This document shows, one piece after another, positions 50,637-59,435 of a stretch of DNA of 64,000 nt. This stretch comes from Aquipuribacter nitratireducens. Lineage in GTDB: Bacteria; Actinomycetota; Actinomycetes; Actinomycetales; JBBAYJ01. The position numbers and the translations under genes are program-made. Positions within the stretch are counted from its first letter, which is position 1. Each line of letters starts with the position of its first letter. The notes under the pieces are model-generated. The model was not told where the DNA came from. It saw only the letters and a list, made by a program, of their open reading frames with translations, and did no database searches. The stretch is from contig NZ_JBBEOG010000011.1 in the NCBI RefSeq assembly GCF_037860835.1, forward strand, positions 1 to 64,000, written 5' to 3'.

Positions 50637-51647
50637 CTAGTGCTCGTCGTAGCCGACGCCGTGGTGGGTGAGGCGCGGCGCGTGCCGGTGCCCGTCGTGG
50701 AGGTAGTCGACGTGGTCGCGGTGCGGCACCGCCTCGTGCTCGCAGCCGGGCCCACCGTGGACGTGGTCGTCGTGGTGGACGTGGTCCTCGTGGCCGGCGC
50801 CGTCGCGGGCGTGCCGCGCCCGGTGCACGCGCGCCCGGACCGCACCGGCCCCCACCGTGGCGAGCGCCGTCACGACGAAGCCCGCGACGGCGAGCAGCAC
50901 GATCGTGCCCCCGGACGGGGTGTTGGCGTAGAACGACACCACCGTCCCGGCCACCGCGGCGACGAGCCCGGTCGCGACCGCGACCACGACGGTCTGCGCG
51001 AAGCTGCGGGCCAGGAGCTGGGCGAGCGCGACCGGCACGACCATGAGGGCGCTGATGAGCAGGAGCCCGACGACGCGCATGCTCAGCACGACCGTCGCCG
51101 CCACGAGGACGGCGAGCACGATGTTGACCGCGAGCACGGGCAGCCCCGAGGCCCGGGCGAACTCCTCGTCGTCGCTGACGGCGTAGAGCGTCCGGCCGAG
51201 GACGAGGACCGTCACGGCCACCACCGCGGCGAGGCCGGCGAACAGCGCGAGGTCGGCCGTGGTCGTCGTCGTGATGGAGCCGAAGAGGTAGGCCACGAGG
51301 TTCGCGGCGCTGCCGTCGGGGGACAGGCTCACGAGGACGACCCCGGCGGCGATACCCGCGTAGAACAGCATCGCGAGGGCGAGGTCGCCGCTCGTGCGGC
51401 CCGTCGCGCGGACCAGCTCGAGCGCGACGGCCGCGAGCGCCGCGGCGACCAGCGCGACCCACGTCGGCGACCCGCCGGTGAGCAGCGCCACCGCGACGCC
51501 TGCGAGAGCGACGTGGCCGATGCCGTCGCCGATGAGGCTGAGACGCCGCTGCACGACGAAGACCCCGACGGCGGGGGCGACGGTCCCGACGAGCGCGGCG
51601 GCGACGAGCGCGCGGCGCATGAAGTCGTAGTCGAGGAGGCTCAGCAC
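50637..51647 (-). CDS. znuB: Zinc ABC transporter permease ZnuB
   Basis: 336-residue ABC-3 family permease with about eight helices (residues 1-265). RRLSLIGDGIGHVALAGVAV is the typical ABC-3 block. The last 60 residues are His/Asp-rich (HVHHDDHVHG, DGHRH), an unusual cytoplasmic metal-binding tail. GTG start 1 nt after znuC. Confidence 0.93.
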   Translation of the reverse strand: MLSLLDYDFMRRALVAAALVGTVAPAVGVFVVQRRLSLIGDGIGHVALAGVAVALLTGGSPTWVALVAAALAAVALELVRATGRTSGDLALAMLFYAGIAAGVVLVSLSPDGSAANLVAYLFGSITTTTTADLALFAGLAAVVAVTVLVLGRTLYAVSDDEEFARASGLPVLAVNIVLAVLVAATVVLSMRVVGLLLISALMVVPVALAQLLARSFAQTVVVAVATGLVAAVAGTVVSFYANTPSGGTIVLLAVAGFVVTALATVGAGAVRARVHRARHARDGAGHEDHVHHDDHVHGGPGCEHEAVPHRDHVDYLHDGHRHAPRLTHHGVGYDEH

Positions 51648-51648
51648 G

Positions 51649-52407
51649 TCATGCCCCCGTCCTCGCCCCGAGGCGGACGTCCTCGACGACGCGGCCCTCG
51701 ACGAGGGTCACCGCGCGGTCCGGCACGTCGCGGAGCTCCGCGAGGTCGTGGGTGACCACGAGGAGGGCCCGGCCGCTCGCCTTGACCCTCGCGAGGGTGG
51801 CGACGAGCTGCTCGGTGCTCGCGCGGTCCACGCCTGCCGTCGGCTCGTCGAGGACCAGCAGGCAGGGGTCGGACACGAGCGCCCGGGCGATGAGGACCCG
51901 GCGCTGCTGGCCGCCGGACATGCGGGAGACCCGCTCGTGGGTGTGGTCGGCGAGCCCCACCTCGTCGAGCGCGGCGAGGACCCGTTCCCGGTCGCCCCGG
52001 CGCGGCGGGCGCCAGAAACCACGGGAGGCGAGCAGCCCCGACCCCACGACCTCGGCCGCGGTGCTCGGCACCGCTCCGGACACGCTGTGCCGTTGCGGCA
52101 CGTAGCCGACGAGGCGGGCCGCGGCGGAGGCGCCGTGCTCGACGTGCTCCCCGAGGACGTCGACGTGACCCGCGAGGACGTCGGCGAGCCCGAGGATGCC
52201 GCGGACCAGCGTCGACTTCCCCGACCCGTTGGCGCCGAGGAGGGCGACGGCCTCGCCGTCGGTCACCTCGAGGTCGGCGTCCCGGACGACGGGTCGACGG
52301 TCGTACCCGACGGTCGCGTGCCGTACCGAGAGCGCGGGTGGTGCGCCGCCGTCCCGGCCGGCCGCGCCCGCGGCGGGCCGGGGCCGCGAGGTGGTCGTCA
52401 GCCGCAC
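51649..52407 (-). CDS. znuC: Zinc ABC transporter ATPase ZnuC
   Basis: 252-residue ABC ATPase: Walker A GANGSGKST (about 56-64), signature MSGGQQRR (about 160-167), Walker B LLVLDEP (about 182-188) and the H-loop VTHDLAEL. It starts 10 nt inside znuA. Confidence 0.94.
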   Translation of the reverse strand: MRLTTTSRPRPAAGAAGRDGGAPPALSVRHATVGYDRRPVVRDADLEVTDGEAVALLGANGSGKSTLVRGILGLADVLAGHVDVLGEHVEHGASAAARLVGYVPQRHSVSGAVPSTAAEVVGSGLLASRGFWRPPRRGDRERVLAALDEVGLADHTHERVSRMSGGQQRRVLIARALVSDPCLLVLDEPTAGVDRASTEQLVATLARVKASGRALLVVTHDLAELRDVPDRAVTLVEGRVVEDVRLGARTGA

Positions 52408-53480
52408 GCCTGACCCGAGCGCACGGCCTCGATGTTCGCCTCCATGACGCCAACGTAGTCCTGCGCCGCGGACTCGTCGGTGAGTCCCTCGACCGGGTCG
52501 AGGACGCTCGTGGCGACGCCGGCCTCCGCTGCGACGGTGTCCGCGACGGCGGACGAGACGAGGGTCTCGGTGTAGACGGTCGTGACGCCGTTGTCCTCGA
52601 CGAAGTCGGCGATCTCGCCGAGGGCGCGGGCGTCCGGCTCCTGGTCGGGGGTCAGGCCGTTGATCGAGCGGACCTCGAAGCCGTACCGGTCGGCGAAGTA
52701 GCCGAAGGCGTCGTGCGCGGTGACGAGGACGTCGACCTCGCACGACTGCAGCGCCGCCTGCGCCTGCTCGTCGAGGGCGGTCAGCTCCTCCTCGAGGACG
52801 GCGAGGTTCGCCTCGTACGTCTCCGCGCCCTCGGGGTCGAGGGTCGACAGCTCGGCTGCGACCAGCCCGGCCGCGTCGAGCATGTGGGTCGGGTCGGTCC
52901 AGAAGTGGGGGTCGGTGTCGCCGTGGCCGTGGCCGTGCTCGTCCTCGTCGGAGTGCGGCTCGTCGGAGTGCTCGTCGGAGTGCTCGTCGTCGGCGTGGTC
53001 CTCGTCGCCGTGGTCGTGCGGTCCCGCGTCCTCCCCGTAGGGCCGGTCGGCGACGGGCGCGAGGTCGAGGACCGTCACGTCGGACGCGCCCACGGCGTCG
53101 TCGACCGCGGGCTGGAAGCCGTCGAGCAGCACGAGGAGGTCGGCCTCCTGCAGCCCGGCGAGGGCCTGGGGGCTCAGCTCGAGGTCGTGCGCCTCGGCCC
53201 CGGGGGGCGTGAGCCCGGTGACGTCGACGCGCTCGCCGCCGACCTGCTCCACGAGGTACTGCAGGGGGTAGAACGCGGCCGTCACCGCCAGGCCCGCGTC
53301 GGCGGCGTCCTGGCTGTCGGTCGAGGCGGTCGCCTCGGCCGCCTCCTCCGCGGCCACGGCGTCGTCGACGTCGAGCGGAGCAGCGGCCTGGTCGCCGTCG
53401 CCCGTGCCGCCGCAGGCGGCGAGGACGAGGACGGACGCGGCGAGGCCGCCGAGGGCGGGGGACCAGCGGGGCACGAGCAT
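52398..53480 (-). CDS. znuA: Zinc-binding lipoprotein ZnuA
   Basis: 360-residue solute-binding lipoprotein. Signal peptide and lipobox LAAC (Cys near residue 24), ligand histidines in GAEAHDLELS, and a long His/Asp/Glu loop (HDHGDEDHADDEHSDEHSDE type, near 155-190) typical of zinc rather than manganese carriers. ATG at 53480 chosen; reading upstream would run through the operator. First gene of znuA-znuC-znuB-smtB-zur. Confidence 0.94.
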   Translation of the reverse strand: MLVPRWSPALGGLAASVLVLAACGGTGDGDQAAAPLDVDDAVAAEEAAEATASTDSQDAADAGLAVTAAFYPLQYLVEQVGGERVDVTGLTPPGAEAHDLELSPQALAGLQEADLLVLLDGFQPAVDDAVGASDVTVLDLAPVADRPYGEDAGPHDHGDEDHADDEHSDEHSDEPHSDEDEHGHGHGDTDPHFWTDPTHMLDAAGLVAAELSTLDPEGAETYEANLAVLEEELTALDEQAQAALQSCEVDVLVTAHDAFGYFADRYGFEVRSINGLTPDQEPDARALGEIADFVEDNGVTTVYTETLVSSAVADTVAAEAGVATSVLDPVEGLTDESAAQDYVGVMEANIEAVRSGQACG

Positions 53481-53484
53481 GGCC

Positions 53485-53506
53485 ACGATTGTGAGAATCG
53501 TTCGAC
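53485..53506. promoter_or_regulatory. Candidate Zur/SmtB operator before znuA
   Basis: ACGATT-N5-AATCGT palindrome (53485-53501) overlaps a half-conserved Zur pattern TGAGAATCGTTCGAC (53492-53506). It sits just upstream of znuA. Which regulator binds is unknown. Confidence 0.45.
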
Positions 53507-53568
53507 GTAAGGACAACTGCGCACCTGCGCATGGCAGCCGGGGACCCAGCGGTCCGGACGGGGCCGCG

Positions 53569-53574
53569 TAGCGT
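53569..53574 (+). promoter_or_regulatory. -10 box, probable leaderless start of the monooxygenase gene
   Basis: TAGCGT ends 7 nt before GTG 53582 and helps choose that start over an ATG at 53531. Confidence 0.5.
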
Positions 53575-53581
53575 CAGGCGC

Positions 53582-53947
53582 GTGCTCGCCGTCACCCGAT
53601 ACCGCGTCCCGGACGCGGACGCCCAGCAGTTCCTCGACCGCGCCCGGACGGCCCTCGCGGCGCTCGCCGCCCGACCCGGGCACGTCCACGGTGTCGTCGG
53701 CCGCTCGACCGACGACCCGGGGTTGTGGACGCTCACGACGTTCTGGGACTCCGTGGGGGCCTACCGCCGCGCCCTCAGCGCCTACGAGGTCAAGCTGTAC
53801 GCCCACCCGCTCATGTACCTCGCGGTCGACGAGCCGACGGCGTTCGAGCCGCTCGTGGAGTCCGACGGGAGCGGGGCGCTGGCGGAGCGGGGCAGCGACC
53901 GCGCTCCCGACGCGGACACCATCGGTCTCGACGACGAGAAGGCGTGA
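53582..53947 (+). CDS. Antibiotic-biosynthesis-monooxygenase-like (dimeric alpha-beta barrel) protein
   Basis: 121-residue ABM-fold protein: VTRYRVPDADAQQFLDRAR, LTTFWDSVGAYRRALSAY and a disordered acidic tail (about 95-121). The fold covers monooxygenases and heme-degrading enzymes, and the reaction is unknown. Sits between znuA and glyS, diverging from znuA. Confidence 0.8.
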   Translation: MLAVTRYRVPDADAQQFLDRARTALAALAARPGHVHGVVGRSTDDPGLWTLTTFWDSVGAYRRALSAYEVKLYAHPLMYLAVDEPTAFEPLVESDGSGALAERGSDRAPDADTIGLDDEKA

Positions 53948-53972
53948 GGCGCGCCGCCGGGCCGAGGGTCCG

Positions 53973-55280
53973 TCAGAGGTACTGACCCACGGGGAGCTCT
54001 GCCTCCACCGGCCGCTCGGTGCGCGGTGGGACGGCGACGACGGCCTGCTGGCCGGGGACGTCGATGAAGTGCGCACCGGTGGTCGGGCACCGGAGCAGGG
54101 TGAGACCACCCCTCGCGCCGCCACCGGTGGCCGCGAGCCGGACGAGGTGGTCGGCGAGCTGCTCCCGTGCCGCGGCGCCTCGCACGCCGAGCAGGCCGTA
54201 GCACCGGCACACCCGGCGTCGAAGGGCCTGCTCCCTCTGCTCGGCCCTTCGGGCGAGCAGTCGGGCCAGGCGCCGACGTCCCCCCACCAGTGCGACCGGG
54301 AGAAGGAGGGACGGCACGAGCAGAGCCGTCGCGACGACCACCGGGTCCTGGGTGTGACCGAGGAGGGCCGCGCCTCCCATGAGGCCGGCCAGGAACCCGG
54401 CCACCCCCAGGAGGGCGTCGATGGCGGGGAAGCGCGTGTGCGCGGCACGACCGGCGCGGTGCGCCCGGACCAGCTCCTCGGTCCGGGGGTCCCGACCCAC
54501 GGGTCGCAGGAAGCGGTGGTAGAAAGAGAAGATCCCCGCTGCGGCCAGCCCACCCACGACGCCGCCGAAGCCGACGAGGACGGCGAAGAGGACCGCTCCG
54601 GCGACGAGCTCGAGCCGCTCCCGCCGGTTCCGGGCCGGGACCACGCGAGAGGCCAGCGCCCGCCACACTCGTCGTTGCTCGGTGGTCGACGACAGGCGGG
54701 CTCCCGCGATCGCGAGCTGGACCGCTGCACCGGTCTCTCCGGCAGCGAGCAGCAGGTCGACCGCGCGTGCCCCGGCCCCTTGGTAGCCGAGCGCCTCGCA
54801 GTGACGGCAGGTGTCGACGGCCTCCGCGAGCATGCCGATCGCCGCCTTGCCGGCCGCGACGCCTGCCAGCAGCTCCACGTCGAGGGGGAAGGCGCGCGCG
54901 ACCGAGTCCGCGGCGGCGCCGGCGACGTCGGCCCGGCCGGCGCCCAGCGCCGCGCGGAGGACGAGCCGGTCGACGGCGGGCGAAGGGTGGAGCTCCTGTG
55001 CCCGCGCGAGGACGGCGGGCAGTGCGGCCGCCTCGCCTCGTGCTGCGGCGAGAACCAGGTCGAGCCACTCGAGTACCTCGCGGTCGACCTCACCCGACGA
55101 CTCGCGGAGCCTCGCCACGGCGACTGCGGCCACGTCGAGCGAGCCGCCCGCGAGGGCCAGCAGTGCGCGGTCGAGGAGCGCGGCGGCCGAGTCCTCCCGC
55201 TCAAGCGTCAGTGCCTCGTCCACGCACCCCGCGTCGACGAGCCTGCGCGCCCAGACGGCCGCGTCCCCGTCGTGCTCCAT
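53973..55280 (-). CDS. Unrecognised protein: helical-repeat N-terminus plus membrane helices
   Basis: 435-residue protein I do not recognise. Residues 1-200 are Ala/Leu-rich helices of about 35-residue spacing, like TPR or SEL-type repeats (VDREVLEWLDLVLAAARGEAAALPAV). Residues 215-250 and 285-335 hold three or four membrane helices (LELVAGAVLFAVLVGFGG; VAGFLAGLMGGAALLG). The last 70 residues have a CRCYG pair and a beta-like end (CPTTGAHFIDVPGQQAVVAV). ATG at 55280 follows GGGGAGG. Convergent with the ABM gene. Confidence 0.75.
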   Translation of the reverse strand: MEHDGDAAVWARRLVDAGCVDEALTLEREDSAAALLDRALLALAGGSLDVAAVAVARLRESSGEVDREVLEWLDLVLAAARGEAAALPAVLARAQELHPSPAVDRLVLRAALGAGRADVAGAAADSVARAFPLDVELLAGVAAGKAAIGMLAEAVDTCRHCEALGYQGAGARAVDLLLAAGETGAAVQLAIAGARLSSTTEQRRVWRALASRVVPARNRRERLELVAGAVLFAVLVGFGGVVGGLAAAGIFSFYHRFLRPVGRDPRTEELVRAHRAGRAAHTRFPAIDALLGVAGFLAGLMGGAALLGHTQDPVVVATALLVPSLLLPVALVGGRRRLARLLARRAEQREQALRRRVCRCYGLLGVRGAAAREQLADHLVRLAATGGGARGGLTLLRCPTTGAHFIDVPGQQAVVAVPPRTERPVEAELPVGQYL

Positions 55281-55387
55281 GGTCCTCCCCACCTGACGAC
55301 GTTCGGCTCCTGCCCGTCGCCCCTTGAGGGGGCAGGCGTGCCACAGTCCGCTGTCCGGCCCGTCGGCGGGCTCGTCCGCGCACCCCC

Positions 55388-55393
55388 TAGCCT
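55388..55393 (+). promoter_or_regulatory. -10 box before glyS
   Basis: TAGCCT about 41 nt before the glyS ATG; the leader carries a weak GGAGAA ribosome site. Confidence 0.35.
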
Positions 55394-55434
55394 TGCCGGT
55401 GCTCGCCGACACCCCAGCCGGACGGAGAACCGAC

Positions 55435-56826
55435 ATGGCAGCCAGGCCCACCAGCCGCATCGACGACGTCGTCAGCCTCAGCAAGCGCCGCGGGTTCGTG
55501 TACCCGAGCGGCGAGATCTACGGCGGCACGCGCTCCGCGTGGGACTACGGCCCCCTGGGTGTCGAGCTGAAGGAGAACGTCAAGCGCCAGTGGTGGCGCT
55601 CCATGGTGACCAGCCGCGAGGACGTCGTCGGCCTCGACTCCTCCGTCATCCTGCCGCGGCAGGTGTGGGTCGCCTCCGGCCACGTGGGCGCCTTCACCGA
55701 CCCCCTCACCGAGTGCCTGTCGTGCCACCGCCGCTACCGCGCCGACCAGCTGCTCGAGGAGTTCGAGGAGAAGAAGGGGCGGGCGCCGGAGAACGGCCTC
55801 GCCGACATCGCGTGCGCCAACTGCGGCACCCGCGGGCAGTGGACCGAGCCGCGCGACTTCAACGGCCTGCTGCGCACCTTCCTCGGCCCGGTGGAGGACG
55901 AGTCCGGCCTGCACTACCTGCGCCCGGAGACCGCGCAGGGCATCTTCGTCAACTTCGCCAACGTCATGGGCTCGGCCCGGAAGAAGCCGCCGTTCGGCAT
56001 CGGCCAGATCGGCAAGTCGTTCCGCAACGAGATCACGCCAGGGAACTTCATCTTCCGCACCCGCGAGTTCGAGCAGATGGAGATGGAGTTCTTCGTCCAG
56101 CCCGGCAGCGACGAGGAGTGGCACCAGTACTGGATCGACCACCGCACCGACTGGTACGTCGACCTCGGCATCGACCGCGACAACCTCCGTCACTACGAGC
56201 ACCCGAAGGAGAAGCTGTCGCACTACTCGAAGCGCACCGTCGACATCGAGTACCGCTTCCGCTTCGCCGGCAGCGAGTGGGGCGAGCTCGAGGGTGTCGC
56301 CAACCGCACCGACTTCGACCTCACGACGCACTCGCAGCACTCCGGGCAGGACCTGTCGTACTTCGACCAGACGACGAACGAGCGGTGGGTGCCGTACGTC
56401 ATCGAGCCCGCGGCGGGCGTCGGCCGCCCCATGATGGCGTTCCTCCTCGAGGCCTACACCGAGGACGAGGCCCCCAACGCGAAGGGTGGGGTCGACACTC
56501 GCGTCGTGCTGAGGCTCGACCGCCGTCTCGCACCCGTCAAGGTCGCCGTCCTGCCGCTGTCGCGGAACGCCGACCTGTCCCCGAAGGCGAAGGACCTCGC
56601 CGCGGCCCTGCGGAAGCACTGGAACGTCGAGTTCGACGACGCCGGCGCCATCGGGCGCCGCTACCGCCGCCAGGACGAGATCGGCACCCCGTTCTGCGTG
56701 ACCGTCGACTTCGACACCCTCGACGACCAGGCCGTCACCGTCCGCGAGCGCGACACCATGAGCCAGGAGCGGATCGGCCTCGACGCCCTCGAGGGCTGGC
56801 TGGCGGCACGGCTCGTCGGCTGCTGA
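55435..56826 (+). CDS. glyS: Glycyl-tRNA synthetase (dimeric type)
   Basis: 463-residue class II synthetase of the archaeal/eukaryal-like alpha2 type. Motif 1-2 region with [17 protein letters not shown] and [33 protein letters not shown], motif 3 [17 protein letters not shown], then an anticodon-binding domain (about 355-460). CLSC and CANC pairs near 98 and 122 suggest a zinc site. The place beside smtB-zur matches other actinobacteria. Confidence 0.97.
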   Translation: MAARPTSRIDDVVSLSKRRGFVYPSGEIYGGTRSAWDYGPLGVELKENVKRQWWRSMVTSREDVVGLDSSVILPRQVWVASGHVGAFTDPLTECLSCHRRYRADQLLEEFEEKKGRAPENGLADIACANCGTRGQWTEPRDFNGLLRTFLGPVEDESGLHYLRPETAQGIFVNFANVMGSARKKPPFGIGQIGKSFRNEITPGNFIFRTREFEQMEMEFFVQPGSDEEWHQYWIDHRTDWYVDLGIDRDNLRHYEHPKEKLSHYSKRTVDIEYRFRFAGSEWGELEGVANRTDFDLTTHSQHSGQDLSYFDQTTNERWVPYVIEPAAGVGRPMMAFLLEAYTEDEAPNAKGGVDTRVVLRLDRRLAPVKVAVLPLSRNADLSPKAKDLAAALRKHWNVEFDDAGAIGRRYRRQDEIGTPFCVTVDFDTLDDQAVTVRERDTMSQERIGLDALEGWLAARLVGC

Positions 56827-56890
56827 GCCCTCAGGAGAACCTCCTCACGGACCTGTCACAGGCTTCTCACCCGCCCTGTCGACGCTGACC

Positions 56891-56913
56891 GGGTGCGCCA
56901 CGGTGGCGCACCC
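56891..56913. repeat. Perfect 10-bp inverted repeat after glyS
   Basis: GGGTGCGCCA, 3-nt loop, TGGCGCACCC. It may end the glyS transcript or form a hairpin in the 5' leader of the secreted-protein gene, which starts 18 nt later. Confidence 0.6.
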
Positions 56914-56931
56914 GGCCGGAAGGGTCCCGTC

Positions 56932-57435
56932 ATGAAGCGCCTCCTCGCAGCAGCAGCCACCGCCTCGCTCGCGGCCGCCGCGTTCCTCGCCGCCCCCGCG
57001 CCCGCCGTCGCCGCCGACCGCACGTGCCGCGGCACCCTCGGCGCGGTGGCGGTCGACGACCTCGTCGTCCCCGCGGGTCGCTCGTGCGTCCTCGACGGCA
57101 CCCGCGTCCGCGGCAACATCACGATCGAGCGGAACGCGAGCCTGCGGGCGAGCGGGATCCGCGTCGACGGCAACATCCAGGGCCAGCGGTTCATGCGCGG
57201 GAACGTCGTCCGCAGCATCGTGTGGGGCAACATCCAGCTCGAGCAGGGCGGCGCGGCCTGGCTGCAGTCCAACCGGGTCGACGGCGACATCCAGCTCTTC
57301 AGCAACCGCAACCCCACGTACGTCGGGAAGAACCGGATCGGCGGGAACCTGCAGTGCACGACCAACAGCTACCTGCCGCTCGGCGGGCTCAACGTCGTCG
57401 GCGGCAACAAGGAGGACCAGTGCCGGCGGCTGTGA
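56932..57435 (+). CDS. Secreted protein with short beta repeats
   Basis: 167-residue exported protein: Sec signal peptide ending PAVAADR (cleavage near residue 28), then repeated units of about 20 residues around GNITIE, GNIQGQ, GNIQLE, GDIQLF and GNLQC, like a small right-handed beta helix. Cysteines in DRTC, RSC, LQC and DQC (four) may form two disulfides. No known family recognised; similar short proteins exist in actinobacteria. Function unknown. Confidence 0.75.
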   Translation: MKRLLAAAATASLAAAAFLAAPAPAVAADRTCRGTLGAVAVDDLVVPAGRSCVLDGTRVRGNITIERNASLRASGIRVDGNIQGQRFMRGNVVRSIVWGNIQLEQGGAAWLQSNRVDGDIQLFSNRNPTYVGKNRIGGNLQCTTNSYLPLGGLNVVGGNKEDQCRRL

Positions 57436-57466
57436 GGTCCTGAGCGGACGGGGTCGGGGCGACGGC

Positions 57467-58417
57467 TCAGCCGCTGCTCCGGAGCCGGAGGACGGGCACC
57501 CCTCCGGGGAGCCGCGGCAGCGCGTCGAGCCCGGGGTCCACGACGACCAGGCCGACGTCCGCCCAGCCGTCCTCCTCCCCGAGCTGGTGCGGCCTGAGGA
57601 ACCGGAACTCGGGGTCGCCGGCGGCCGCCGCCTCCCGCGCGACCTGCGCGAGGTCGGCGTCCGTCGGTGGTCGCGCGATCGACGGCGACACCGCGCTGCC
57701 CGTCACCACCGCGACGGCAGGTGGGCGCGGCGAGACGGGCGGGAGGGGGTCACCGGGACTCACCCACACGGTGCGTCCCGGGGTCACCAGCCCGGCGAGC
57801 ACACCGAGCGTCGGCAGCGGGTCCGGGTCGCCGACGACCGTCTGCGACCGACCGAGCCCCAGCTCGGCGAGGACCTCGTCCCAGCCGTCCGGGAGCGCGT
57901 CCACACCCACGAGGTCGAGGGCCGCCTGAAGAGGAAGGGCGTCGGGCCCGCCGCGACGGAGCGGCCAGCGCGGGAACGACGCCCGCGGCCAGACGTACGG
58001 CAGGTCGTCGGGGACGTCGGGGAACCAGCGCCGGTAGTGCTCGGGGTCCTTGCGGACGAGGGCCGAGCGGTGCGACTGGTGGACGGCGTCCAGCCCCAGC
58101 CACGGCGGGACCTGTCCGTCCGCGACCAGCCGCTCGCGGTCGGGCTCGACGCCGTCGGTGAACGCGAGCACCGCCTCCTTCACGGCGTCGGCGCGCCCGC
58201 GCGCCACCCACTCGTCGCACACGGCGGCGGAGTAGGCGACCAGAGCAGGGACGAAGCCCCGCCACATCCGGACCGCCGGGTGGTTGCGCCAGCCGTAGTC
58301 GACGTACGTGAGGGCGCGGAGCACCTGCAGGCACTCGACCCGCTGCTTACCCAGGCGGCGGTCGTCGAGGACGGCCGCGCTGGCGCGGTCGTCGGGGTAG
58401 GGCAGGAAGGTCTGCAC
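57467..58417 (-). CDS. MSMEG_6728-type protein (pyrimidine-dimer glycosylase-like)
   Basis: 316-residue protein whose first 160 residues match the actinobacterial MSMEG_6728 pattern, related to pyrimidine-dimer DNA glycosylases: VQTFLPYPDDRASAAVLDDRRLGKQRVE..., NHPAVRMWRGFVPALVAY. The glycosylase-like start and RLGKQR helix suggest DNA repair, but activity is unproven. The C-terminal half (about 190-316) is extra and not recognised. GTG at 58417 chosen because the domain starts there. Confidence 0.75.
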   Translation of the reverse strand: MQTFLPYPDDRASAAVLDDRRLGKQRVECLQVLRALTYVDYGWRNHPAVRMWRGFVPALVAYSAAVCDEWVARGRADAVKEAVLAFTDGVEPDRERLVADGQVPPWLGLDAVHQSHRSALVRKDPEHYRRWFPDVPDDLPYVWPRASFPRWPLRRGGPDALPLQAALDLVGVDALPDGWDEVLAELGLGRSQTVVGDPDPLPTLGVLAGLVTPGRTVWVSPGDPLPPVSPRPPAVAVVTGSAVSPSIARPPTDADLAQVAREAAAAGDPEFRFLRPHQLGEEDGWADVGLVVVDPGLDALPRLPGGVPVLRLRSSG

Positions 58418-58467
58418 GCGGCAGCAGTACCCGACGCGACGCCGGTGACGCCTGGCCTCCCGGCCCG

Positions 58468-59367
58468 TCAGCGTGGAGCGGGCAGCCCTGCGTCCACGCC
58501 GGTCAGCTCGTCGGACACCTGCCAGAGCCGGCGGGCGGTGGCCCGGTCGAGGGCCGCCGGCGGCACCGTCGCAGGCGCCACCCGACGACCCCGGACCTCG
58601 CCCGGCCCCTTCGGCCCCCAGTACTCGCCCCCGACGACCCCGTCCGCGGTCGCGGCGTGCACCTGCGGGCGTGCCGCCTGCTCGGGCGAGGCCATGAACG
58701 CCTTCGCCAGCCGGGTCACCGGGCCGGGCAGGGACATCGTCGACATGAGGTTCGTCCCGCTGACGCCGGGGTGCGCCGCCAGGCTCGTCGTCGCTGCGGC
58801 GGCCGCGCGCAACCGCCGCTCGAGCTCGAAGGCGAACAGGAGGTTCGCGAGCTTGCTCGCCCCGTACGACGCCTGCTGGTCGTAGGGCCGACGCTGCCAC
58901 TGCAGGTCGTCGAGGTCGATCCGGCCGCCGCGGGCGGCCAGGCTCGACACCGTCACCACGCGGGAGCCGGGCACGTCGCGCAGCAGCGGCAGCAGCAGCG
59001 CGGTCAGCGCGTGGTGACCGAGGTGGTTGGTGCCGAGCTGCAGCTCGAAGCCGTCGATGGTCTCGCGCCGCTGCGGCGGCATCATGACGCCCGCGTTGTT
59101 GAGGAGGACGTCGAGGCGGTCGACGCGGTCCTGCACCGTCTCCGCGCACCGACGGACGGACCCGAGGTCGGCGAGGTCGAGGTCGACGAGCTCCGCCCGC
59201 GCCGAGGGGACCGCCTCGCGGACCTTCGCGAGGGCGGTCTCGCCCTTCTCCCGTGAGCGTGCCGTCATGAGCACGCGCGCGCCCTCCTCGGCGAGGGCCA
59301 CCGACGAGGCGAGCCCCAGTCCGTCGCTCGCACCGGTCACCAGGACGGTCCGTCCGCGCAGGTCCAT
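58468..59367 (-). CDS. Short-chain dehydrogenase (retinol-dehydrogenase-like)
   Basis: 299-residue SDR. NAD(P) loop TGASDGLG at residues 10-17, NNAGVM near 87-92, catalytic Ser in VTVSSLAA (near 138) and YGASK (near 164-168). The long C-terminus and DDLQWQRRPYD block resemble the retinol-dehydrogenase/WW-oxidoreductase-like group. Substrate unknown. Confidence 0.9.
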   Translation of the reverse strand: MDLRGRTVLVTGASDGLGLASSVALAEEGARVLMTARSREKGETALAKVREAVPSARAELVDLDLADLGSVRRCAETVQDRVDRLDVLLNNAGVMMPPQRRETIDGFELQLGTNHLGHHALTALLLPLLRDVPGSRVVTVSSLAARGGRIDLDDLQWQRRPYDQQASYGASKLANLLFAFELERRLRAAAAATTSLAAHPGVSGTNLMSTMSLPGPVTRLAKAFMASPEQAARPQVHAATADGVVGGEYWGPKGPGEVRGRRVAPATVPPAALDRATARRLWQVSDELTGVDAGLPAPR

Positions 59368-59421
59368 GGCGCCAGCCTCACACGCCCGCCGGGGCCCGGC
59401 CCGTCGAGCGGGCGCCCCCAC

Positions 59422-59427
59422 TAGGGT
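59422..59427 (+). promoter_or_regulatory. -10 box, probable leaderless start of SDR gene
   Basis: TAGGGT ends 8 nt before GTG 59436. Confidence 0.45.
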
Positions 59428-59435
59428 GACCGGCC

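Noticed and set aside
53531-53581. N-terminal extension of the ABM protein from ATG 53531
   Set aside because: The TAGCGT box lies inside it and the domain begins at GTG 53582, so the shorter form is preferred.
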